Notes under the pieces: model-generated | Databases searched by the model: none | The model's input: only the letters and a program-made list of their open reading frames with translations | Told to the model about the DNA's origin: nothing | Shown here: piece after piece, positions 55,367 through 64,000 of the stretch | Position numbering within the stretch: the first letter of the stretch is position 1 | Layout: each line of letters starts with the position of its first letter | Source: Siphonodentalium dalli | Lineage: Eukaryota; Mollusca; Scaphopoda; Gadilida; Siphonodentaliidae | Assembly: GCA_032622095.1 (NCBI GenBank) | Contig: CP136068.1 | Location: forward strand, 138,329,989-138,393,988 | Direction of reading: 5' to 3' | Length of the DNA stretch: 64,000 bases | Translations under genes and position numbers: made by a program

Positions 55367-56264
55367 TAAATTAGTTATTCATTATTCAGTATCTCAAGAA
55401 CGAGCATGCCTTACTTAAAACTTGTTTTCGCGGCTTTTTTTTATACGACTGAATAATGCGAAATAATCATTTGTTTCTTCGAGAAGTCTCATCAGGAATT
55501 CACAATTTTTCAGCGAACAAAGCGGGTTGCAGACCCCCAGACACAACAACAACGACAACAGCATCCAAAATATAACTAGGCATCGTTTTCTGGTTTGTTC
55601 TGTTAAACAAATGTTGAAAATAATATGACATGCAAACTGAACCAATTAATATCATAGAACATTATTTTGTTATTGAAAAATTAACAAACTAATTTGTGTT
55701 GTCCCTCTAAAACATAAAAACTATATGAAATAATTGCATATAAATCAAATATCGAACAAATGGCGCCTTTCTCGTAGAACACGTCATATTATACAATAAA
55801 ATCAAAATGAAAAGTAAAATAGGTATCGTAATAATTGGTCTGGAACCCTGAATATATCTTTAAATATCTACATTTTGAACTCACCGAATATCAGAGATAA
55901 TAGTATAGATAAATGTCCCAGAGTTCAGAACCCAACCGGTGTTGGAGTGGTTGGTCAAGTTCTAGTCTAGGAATGTGCACGTTCCGCAATGATAAACCAA
56001 CGGGGTACCCATAGTATATGATTTCAAATGATACAAAGTATGCGCATTGTTGACATCTCGAGAGATCTTAATTAAATATATCAAACGAAAGTATCATAAT
56101 CTGTTCTGATTAGCTGTATATGTATGGAACCATTCATACATTCAATGTGTTAGTGCATGCATAACCAATCTCGAGCGCTTGATTCAATGGCAGCGGACAC
56201 ACGTACCACAGTAGCACAGATGGCACAGTAGGTGTGACAATTTATTATTGTGACTGAATATTGT
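55367..56264. other. Intergenic, nothing recognised
   Basis: No supported gene or repeat. Confidence 0.4.
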
Positions 56265-56486
56265 TTAACCCTTTACCCAACAAACCGGCCCAAACCTGCC
56301 AAATAAAGCTTCAACAGCCTAAAATATCTTCGGTCTGTCTCAATAGAACCATACAAATATGGATATCATTGGAACCGGCTCCTTGACCACATTGTGATAG
56401 TTACAGTTATGCCCTGTGCCAATGCATTCTCTTATATATGCGAGTCGACCATAGGTCGCCTCGCATATATAAGAGAATGCATTGGG

Positions 56487-58732
56487 GGGGGGGTCAGGAA
56501 AAAAATTACGGATACAAGGTGGAAATTTTGTGTTTTTCAGTTTTGGGGACCCACCACCCCGGGAGCGTAAGTTTTTTCCACCCAGGTCTGGGACACCCAC
56601 CCGGGACCGTAAGTTTTTTCCACCCAGGTCTGGGACACCCACCCCCAAAATTGATGAAAATCTTGTAAATTCTACTAAATAATGTGTTGTTGGCCGGGTA
56701 AGGGTCTCTCATTGCTTCTGCACTGGAACTGAGAGAACGCTGATCAAGTACACCCCACAAAAAATAAACAAACAAAGCACATGTCTGAAAAATATGCCAA
56801 GAAAAACTAGTGACAAAACCATTAAAACCAAAATATTTATGGTTATAAAGGTAAAATACCCATTTTAACAAGATAGTTGTGTCCCTTTTTAGCAATGGGT
56901 TAAAATATGTGCATGTGTACTGATGTGTAAGGTTAAAACACCATCAATTTTAGTGAATAAACATAAATTTGATTTTTGAGACAGTGCAATTTTTTGTTGG
57001 ATTGCACATCTACTTGATTGGGTGGGATTTGAACCCTGGCCCATGATGGCGAGCGCACCTTGTGACTCAAAGTCCGACGTCAATACCACACGGCTAGATC
57101 CGAAGCCACGACAACTAGTTTTCACGGCTGGCTCAACCAATTTTTGTGGCTGGTTATCTAGCTAAGCCGGCTCAGGCGCGACGTTCGCGGCTGACGAAAT
57201 ATGGCGGCTCAGCCGCCTGAGACATTATCATTCAGCGTATTTCGTTTCAGAAATTGTCCTAATCCCCGGTTGTAGACACCCGCTTGTTTTGGCGTTTGTT
57301 GTGAACCCATAGAAGTCTTTTGGTGTTGGGCTTTTCCATTATGGCGAAATACACGAAGGAGTCAGTAAAGGACTGGCAGGGATTGCTAATTATATGTAGT
57401 TTTCCATCTATATAATCGGTATAAGTTACATTGGAACTTCTGTCGACTTCAGACGGCTATATCATCACTGGCATCTTGCGATATATGTATTCATCATTTG
57501 ATACTGAATCCATTAGTATTGATATATAATATTTCAAACTATTTTCTATTCTCTTCTGTAGACGGGTTATGTGCATATATTGACAAATATCAGCGATGTC
57601 TGAGACTGAGTCGTAAATTTGCTTCTAAAAATAGGCACCTGGTGTGTTGTATAGTCCCAAGCATGTTCTAAGGGCCAGCTCGGTATGTTTCGGAGGCAAT
57701 AAATAGAACACTGCTACTGTGCTATATCTCCTATATAAATAAACACAGTCCCAGTCCTCTCCATGTGGTGAAATCACTGGTGAACAATGAGGAGTTCCCC
57801 TGAAAATCATTCTAGGCGAGTAGCTCTCCTACAAAATGTGGAGGCGAGTAGTATCCCAGCAGGAGATGCTGAAGGGAGGGGTCAGGGGGCCTCCCCTCGA
57901 ATTTTTTTTTAATTAGATGCTCTGAGATTGAATCTGGAGCCTTTTAATGCTCCAATCAGTGAACAACACGTTATTATGAGACTTAAGTCACTGTAGTCAT
58001 GTATCGACATCGACCATGTACTTCGACCACGTGGTTACTGTATTTATTGTTCATGCAATATATTGACTGATATCATTAATATAAACAAATGAGGCCAACG
58101 GTTTTTCGGCTTTTTGACAGCAAATCAATCTAATGGGTCATACATTACCGGTATTTATTTACAAGTACTAGGGTTTCCAGTGGGATTTCAAGGAATGAGG
58201 GAACCAAGAACTTTTTAGCAATATGAATTTCTATGTTAGTTACTATTTATGTATTGTGTTGTATTGATGTTACATTATTTATGTTGTATGCAGTTGTATA
58301 CAGTATTATAGGTTAATTCTCACTGTGACCACTCATGAGATACTTCCGGTATTCACTCAAAACAAGCAGGTATCATCTGTGTATAATGAGTTAAAAAACC
58401 ATGATAAACTATGAGAAAAGATGAGAATGGCTTTTTTTTTCATTGCAATTTTTTTCCTCGACCAAAACCGGCCCCACCCCATGTTTTCAACTGTTAAAGG
58501 GAGAATTTGTGGACAAATTTTTTAAATATAGAGCCCCACTCACTTGTATAAGGCTATAGCATACACTACTATATGAATCTGATTGTTTCAATTCATTTTG
58601 AAGCTGTAATTTGTCTTAGAAATGATTTTGGAAAAAAATTGCATGACATCAGAAAAAATCTGCATTCCGGGCTCGGGGACACCCACCCACCCGGTCCTTG
58701 TATCCTGTAATTTTTTTCCGACCCCCCCCCCC
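56487..58732. mobile_element. G-run TIR element inserted in MITE copy 4
   Basis: Inverted ends: GGGGGGGTCAGGAAAAAAAT followed by TACGGATACAAGG on the left, and CCTTGTATCC, TGTAATTTTTTTCCGACCCC and CCCC on the right. Subterminal blocks (GGGACACCCACCC with CCGGGA) occur at both ends. A 43-base unit ending TTTTTTCCACCCAGGTCT repeats at 56545-56645. No transposase is seen. The target duplication is obscured by the G run and by loss of MITE bases. The interior contains a tRNA-like SINE head. Confidence 0.65.
57021..57101 (-). repeat. tRNA-like SINE head
   Basis: On the minus strand GGATCTAGCCGTGTGGTA resembles a tRNA 5' side and A box, and GGGTTCAAATCCCACCC at the other end is a good B box/T arm. 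The spacing (about 80 bases) with a long variable-like region suggests a Leu/Ser-type tRNA origin. The cloverleaf is imperfect, so I call a tRNA-derived SINE or tRNA pseudogene, not a working tRNA. The SINE body and tail are not defined. Confidence 0.5.
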
Positions 58733-58889
58733 TGCTTTTTACCATTTTGTCTTACATTCTTTAACAATTTTATAATTTTTAATATGTTAAGCCAATGCAT
58801 TCTCTTATATATGCGAGGCGACCTATGGTCGATTCGCATATATAAGAGAATGCATTGGCACAGGGCCGTTCTGTTGGGTAAAGGGTTAA

Positions 58890-59228
58890 AACATATCAAT
58901 TAAAATTCCAATTATCACTGATATTATGCTGACCCTAATGGTATAAATTGCCAAATATTACCTTATGTGGAATGATTATTTAAAAACATGTGTTATTTAT
59001 AAATTATAAATTAGTAAAATCTATAGGTAGTTTTATTCCAGTGAATTCTAGAGAGGTGTACGGAGAGTAAGACAGCCCTAGTGAGCTAAGCCATACACCA
59101 TCCCATTGCAGATATGCATATGGTTAGATCCCTTCGATAAGTATGGTATAATTAGCCAAGAGATCCAGCGGACAATACTTAATGATAGACCAAACAGAAG
59201 CACAGAATGATTCATATTAATTGGTGGG
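58890..59228. other. Intergenic, nothing recognised
   Basis: Follows MITE copy 4. No gene or repeat is supported. Confidence 0.4.
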
Positions 59229-59284
59229 AAATGTTTAGATAATAAGGCCCGTGACCGTTTTTTGAACTTATTATCTGAACATTT
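59229..59284. repeat. Hairpin H, copy 1
   Basis: AAATGTTTAGATAATAAG faces CTTATTATCTGAACATTT around GGCCCGTGACC. The same arms (TTATTATCTGAACATT) occur at 60756-60814. Small MITE-like palindrome. Confidence 0.6.
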
Positions 59285-59492
59285 TATGTGGGAACTATAC
59301 TCATTAATGATTATGTAATTCATAAAGGGTTAATGGCGATACCGCGACACGTGACATTATAAAAGTAGAGCAAATTTTAATTGAATGAAAATTTTAATAA
59401 CATTTAATACGTTGTCACAAAATATCAACAACATCGGTTCAAATTATTCACCACGCGCATGTTTGGTATTATTTCTGTTCAATTACATATAT

Positions 59493-59650
59493 ACACAGAA
59501 CGACACGATGTGTAAATGAGTTTGCCGATACGGCACGAGTGCTGTCGTGGAAGGATAGAACGAGAGGCGCTTGCGCCTCGAATTCTATCCTTCCGCGACA
59601 GCACGAGTGCCGTAACGACAAACTCATTTACACATCGTGTCGTTCTGTGT
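59493..59650. mobile_element. 158-base near-perfect palindrome
   Basis: Arms start ACACAGAACGACACGATGTG and end with the inverse; about 70 bases per arm match with few differences around GGCGCTTGCGCC. The inner arm GGAAGGATAGAACG resembles hairpins at 1093-1148 and 28506-28598. No coding; the frame running through it from 59516 is an artefact. Confidence 0.75.
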
Positions 59651-60149
59651 TTATTACACGCTTCGCGTCCTAGAATCCGTGCATTAAAAATACAGGCTTA
59701 TAAGGTTTATTTAGGCTCATACAGGGCGTGTTTGTCATGTGTAATGATTCTTTTATTTAAATAGTTCCAGTTTCATTGTTGAGGCGAACGTCATTTTACG
59801 TCAACGAGATGCGTATGGAACGTACGTTCCATACGGATTTGTAAATATGGAACAGCAATAACGCTATACTTCTAGGAACAAGCGTGTAATAAACCTAAGG
59901 AATACATTATACGATATTAAACGAGCCATACCCGTTTAATATCTTATTTTAAACGAGGTCAGTGTGAGACCTTCAATGTTGAACTTCAGTTTACTTTCGA
60001 GTTTTCGTTTAAGGGGACGTATACATAGACGCAAAATTACAGCAGTAATATCCTTGGCAAATATATCAAACACCATAGTTTCCAAACATAAAGAATGGAG
60101 ATATATCTGTAAACTAATCGATTCATTAACAATAGCATCGTTAAAGGCG

Positions 60150-60520
60150 TGACAAATTACGCCCGTGAAATTTCAACAAAGGCCATAACTATGGTAAAAA
60201 TCGAACTTGACATTGGGCTAATAAACTCACATACCCGGTACCAAATTCATTCAGTTTAGACTTACTTAATAATCATCCGGAAACGAAAGCTGTGAGCAGA
60301 TTCCCATAAAAAGGGGAATAACTCTGGTGACAATTGGCGGGCGGAACCCGAATTCGAACTTGACCTGTATATTGTGCTAATAAACCCACATACCAAATTT
60401 CATTCCATTCAGTTCAGACTTACTAAATATATCATCCGGAAACGAAAAAATCGCACGAACGAACCGACAGACAGACGGACGGTATGACGAACGGACGGTC
60501 CAATAGTATAATAAGTCCCG
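60150..60520. mobile_element. Pearl/Helitron-like degenerate core repeats
   Basis: Two similar blocks of about 150 bases (CGAACTTGACATTGGGCTAA and CGAACTTGACCTGTATATTG, each followed by AATAAAC/CTCACATACC, CATTCAGTTYAGACTTACT and ATCATCCGGAAACGAAA) lead into a GACAGACAGACGGACGG tract and CAATAGTATAATA. The core-repeat plus microsatellite layout matches the Helitrons above, but I could not define a CTAG end. Confidence 0.45.
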
Positions 60521-60755
60521 GTTAAAAACGTGCGTAGAAAAAGCTAGAACGCGTATGCAGCGCCGGAATATGTATATTCACTTTAAAACAAACGGAAAGC
60601 AATCTTACACAAGTTTATTTTCAAAATGACACTTCCTGAATTCACTATGATTGGTATTCATACTAAAAGGATTTAGTTGAACCTCAATCCAACGAGAGTG
60701 TGCTAGAATAACCCATTCTATACTAAATTCTCATTGACGAGTAGTTCCCTTAGGG

Positions 60756-60814
60756 AATGTTCAAATAATAAGTTCAACAAACGACCATTAGGTTGAACTT
60801 ATTATCTGAACATT
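60756..60814. repeat. Hairpin H, copy 2
   Basis: AATGTTCAAATAATAAGTTC faces GAACTTATTATCTGAACATT around AACAAACGACCATTAGG. Related to 59229-59284. Confidence 0.65.
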
Positions 60815-60901
60815 TCGCATCAATGATTATGAATTCTTCTGCACTTGTATTATATGCTTGACTGTCGCCTGCTCATATAGCATTAACATCCCTCCAAATG
60901 A

Positions 60902-61089
60902 ATGCATTGGCCTAAAAAAAATCTTTTTTTAACACTTTTTACCATTTTTTCTTACATTCTTTAACAATTTTATAATTTTTAATGTGTTAAGCCAATGCAT
61001 TCTCTTATATATGCGAGGCGACCTATGGTCGACTCGCCTATATACGAGAATGCATTGGCACAGGGCCGTTCTGTTGGGTAAAGGGTTAA
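60902..61089 (+). mobile_element. piggyBac-like MITE, type 1, copy 5 (left half missing)
   Basis: It begins within the right arm of the first hairpin module (ATGCATTGGCC), then the AT-rich spacer, the second hairpin module (60991-61059, with several substitutions) and the end GTTGGGTAAAGGGTTAA. The left TTAA end and half the element are absent, so this copy is truncated. Confidence 0.85.
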
Positions 61090-61310
61090 CTAAGTTTGAC
61101 TCAGAAATTATCATGTTTGAATTTCGAAGTATTCATAGTTGAGAAAAGATGCACTGTTTACTATGAATGCAGGAAAATCAGCGGCATCAAGTCTTTTAAT
61201 GATTTAGCTGTGACGAGAACCACAGAGCCGTGTCGTTAAAACGAGTAAAATATAACTTTCAGAATGTATCAGTTTAAAAAGAGCGCGCCAGTCTAAAAAA
61301 TGGTCACTTA

Positions 61311-61456
61311 GGAGATAAACATACCCTGTTGAGTTGTACATTCTGGGATTCGAGCATGAAAACAGTTTGTGAACGAGCCGGCTTGCCGGCGAGTTCACAA
61401 ACTGTTTTCATGCTCGAATCCCAGAATGTACAACGAAACAGGGTACGTTTATCTCC
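61311..61456. mobile_element. 146-base palindrome
   Basis: Arms GGAGATAAACATACCCTGTT through GAGCATGAAAACAGTTTGTG and their inverse, around GAGCCGGCTTGCCGGCGAG. Very high arm identity; MITE-like. Confidence 0.7.
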
Positions 61457-61633
61457 ATTGTAATTCAATCTAGCAAGGAATTTGCAAAAAAACTGTATAA
61501 AAAGTATCATTTAGTCATTTTCATGACACGAATCGAGACTTTCATTTCGCCGTTGTCACCGTGCACAAATCATTGGGTTTGTTCATTGCGTTACTCGGAA
61601 CACTGCTCCGTAACCATTTCCTGTGGTGCGGGT

Positions 61634-61829
61634 TGGCTCGTTTCGCTACTCCGTTCTGCGCCGATGAAATTGGACCGTGCCACATTCAGATTTGATGCAC
61701 GCTGAAGCGGCCGATTAACGGTATCTATAGACAACAACGCGCGGGTGTGCTCGTTTCGCTACTCGTTCTGCGCCGAAGAAATTTGACCGTGCTACATTCA
61801 GATTTGATGCACGCTGAAGCGGCCGATGT
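61634..61829. repeat. Direct repeat of ~82 bases
   Basis: GCTCGTTTCGCTACTCCGTT through CACGCTGAAGCGGCCGAT at 61634-61717 recurs at 61748-61829 with a few changes (one base lost in CTCCGTT). About 30 bases separate them. Probably part of a larger unknown repeat; no protein. Confidence 0.6.
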
Positions 61830-61879
61830 CGGTGAATCGAAAACGAAAGTTAGCCGCTCTCGGCCAATCAGAATGCTTG

Positions 61880-63241
61880 TTTTTAGTGACAAATACTCAA
61901 TTGAATTACAATAAACAATACATAGTTACGTAACACGTAACAAGGGATTTTACTTTTTCAGATACCGCCTCACTTCTAACGGCCATAATTCACAAACGCC
62001 TGAACCGATTCTTAAAATTCCAACGCCATCGATCGAGTAAAAGATATGTATATAACTGGTATATATTAAATTTTATATTATATTTTAACGACACGCGCCT
62101 GTGTTTAGAACTGAGTTTTAAAAAATTAGAGGCAACGGGGCCACCTTAAATCCGTGTTTACGACATCGCCACACCTTGTCAAGGTATATTTTTCACCTGA
62201 TGTTGATAACGATACAAAGATATGGATATGATCAAAGGTGTCGTTTTATACGTTGTTCATCCACCTGCATCATCGAACACACAGGTCTATGTCACTTTAA
62301 ATATCTCATCATCTATGCTATGTTATGACCGACAATGAATGAGAAACTGTCGCCAGTGTGTATTTATCGGTGTCGGTTGCCAACACTAATTACTCCGCGG
62401 CATTCATGTTTATTCTCAACATGAGCCAAATCACGTACGATTATTATCTTGCGATGGGAGGAGTGAACAGCGTTTTTTTGCGATTTAATTTATTCAAGCT
62501 CATGTATCAACACATGATTTGCAGCCATTTTGACCGACTTTGGGAGGGGTAATGTACTTCAAACCTATGCTGGGCCATATATCCTTGGCAAGACAAGAAT
62601 TGTTGGTGTAAGCAAATACTGTACTTTGATCTGTTCGTGCCATTAGTCACTGATGAGTTGCGCCCCTTTGTTTGCAAACACAAATGCTATTTTTAACCAT
62701 TGTTGTTTTACTCAAATTGACTATTTTTAATTCAAAAGCGGACCATGACACTATATTTGCTTCTTTTGCCCGATAAAGCTACGGTAGAACTGATCAGTAT
62801 TTGAACTTAGCCTTCGCGAAAACAAACAAATATTTAATGCAGTACAGACATATATTATGAGAGCAAAAAGATTTCCAAATTGCTTTGGATTCCGGCCGCG
62901 TTATGCGGCAGCACGATATTCCCCATTATATATGTAGTACTAAATGTCTTCCGATAACGATTATTTTGTAAGTTACTTACTTGTCACTATTCTGTATATA
63001 CGTGAAATGATTCCACACGAAGAATACTGCGATATTCACAGTGAACCCCATTGAAATAGGAATTGGCCATTGCGATTGACCCCCTCCCATGGAGCCTGAC
63101 ACATGCATATTACTATAAGACGAGCATCATTTTTATCACGAAACAACTCAATTATTGAAAACTCCCCACCACTGCCATCATCTCACGATTCATCTGTCCC
63201 CCTCCTGTCTTCTACTTTCTCACCCCTATCTCACTCTCTCC

Positions 63242-63279
<38 letters not shown>

Positions 63280-64000
63280 CCTGCCTCTTGCTACCCCTAA
63301 CACTATCTTCTCCCTGTTTCCATCCCTAACTCAAACTTAGTTATATATCTCCATTTCTCCTAAAAAAAACATTTCTATCCTTTCCCGTCTGATCGATACC
63401 CCTCCCTCGCTTATTGGGTAAGGGGCATATGTCGCCAAAGAGGAGAAGACTTCATATAAGCCCTCGGGCTTGTTGTCTGATCCTCATTTCCATACACTCT
63501 CTCTTATATTTTTGCATATTTGTATCATCTGTATATTATGTTATGTTGGATTTGGAAATAAAAATATGTTTACACTATTTGAACCAATCAAATAGTTATC
63601 ATAGCAATTTCAAAATGTTGACTTGCAAGCGGACGGACGAACAAATGGGTAGATATGTGGCTCCGACCTATGTGGCTAGAAATGGTAATGTGGCTTTAGT
63701 TTTTATGTGGCTTCTCAAGTAGCCATAAAATTTTATGTGGCTATCAAGTAGTAGATAGTGATAAAACTCCAGATTATGGATTCATAACCTGTTGGAATTA
63801 TAGCAGAAGAAGCTGATTAAAACTCAAAAACTTGCATACAGCAACTGGGACAGTGGAATAGGAGAAACTGACAGGTCCGTGATTGGGTGGCTAGCCACAT
63901 AAATGTCAGTCAGTGTCCGACATCTCCTATTGACGGGTCATGGATGTCTAAATCGATGGACTTTTTGTTTCCAAATTTTGAGTGACTACAAAATTAAATA
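61880..64000. other. Intergenic to window end
   Basis: No supported gene. It contains a CT microsatellite at 63244-63275 and, near 63490-63580, a tail-like stretch (TTGGAAATAAAAATATGTTT) that may be another LINE 3' end. Short Ser/Leu-rich frames across the CT repeat are artefacts. Confidence 0.4.

Larger units (their letters stand above)
56265..58889 (+). mobile_element. piggyBac-like MITE, type 1, copy 4 (split by a 2.2 kb insertion)
   Basis: The left part 56265-56486 (TTAACCCTTTACCCAACAAA to the first hairpin module) and the right part 58735-58889 (second hairpin module to GGGTAAAGGGTTAA) are the two halves of the 399-base MITE. About 25 bases of the AT-rich spacer are missing at the junction. 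Both TTAA sites are present. Confidence 0.85.

Noticed and set aside
57021-57101. Functional tRNA gene
   Set aside because: A and B boxes are present but a full cloverleaf with a clear anticodon stem could not be drawn, and it sits inside a transposon. Treated as a SINE head or pseudogene.
63237-63275. Ser/Leu-rich frames over the CT tract
   Set aside because: Simple CT microsatellite; any frame would look open.
1-64000. Bacterial contamination, viral genome or rRNA
   Set aside because: No operons, dense coding, rRNA-like blocks or viral structural/replication genes are seen; LINEs, Helitrons and splice signals point to an animal nucleus.

Overview
The window reads as nuclear DNA of an animal, most likely a marine invertebrate. 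It is AT-rich, has no operons or dense coding, contains a spliced-looking 7TM gene family and non-LTR retrotransposons, and most of its length is layered mobile DNA. Helitrons with tandem 'core' repeats plus a GACA microsatellite resemble the pearl-type elements described in bivalves, so a mollusc or another lophotrochozoan is my best guess. This is inference; no species can be named from sequence alone.

Real host genes are few. Three members of one seven-transmembrane (7TM) family lie on the minus strand about 20-25 kb apart: a broken copy near 2 kb (17-base deletion), an intact copy of 351 codons at 27-28 kb, and a more divergent intact copy of 384 codons at 48-49 kb. Each has its coding region in one exon and a likely splice acceptor just upstream of the ATG, implying a 5'UTR intron. 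The family looks rhodopsin-like in layout but lacks the usual D2.50, DRY and NPxxY signatures.

Layout. 0.6-3 kb: broken 7TM copy A with insertions in its flank. 3-10.6 kb: two foldback elements, one of 1.8 kb and one of 4.8 kb, the larger carrying a satellite that flips orientation. 11.8-14.6 kb: Helitron with ~285-base repeats. 14.7-18.8 kb: palindromic MITEs and a dispersed repeat (called X here) split by a 952-base Helitron. 20.7 kb: LINE tail. 21.3-25.0 kb: six Helitrons arranged as a palindrome inside a TTAA-flanked frame. 25.8-26.8 kb: TTAA MITE and a minisatellite element. 27-28.1 kb: 7TM copy B. 28.9-35.2 kb: piggyBac-like MITEs and a four-level nest (repeat X, foldback, sub-repeat element, LINE fragment). 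39.5-43.8 kb: a long LINE with endonuclease and reverse transcriptase, interrupted by another LINE tail flanked by an 11-base target duplication. 44.2-48 kb: three TTAA MITEs. 48.06-49.2 kb: 7TM copy C. 49.7-51.4 kb: inverted pair of repeat X. 52.1-55.4 kb: two tandem Harbinger-like elements sharing a TAA, inserted in a 23-base minisatellite. 56.3-58.9 kb: a piggyBac-like MITE split by a 2.2 kb TIR element that holds a tRNA-like SINE head. 59-64 kb: hairpin MITEs and otherwise unremarkable DNA.

Nothing here works as a pathway. The biological interest is the 7TM cluster and the way transposons have built it a repeat-rich neighbourhood: hairpin modules shared between MITE families, palindromic Helitrons, and nested insertions whose order can be read from target duplications and empty sites.
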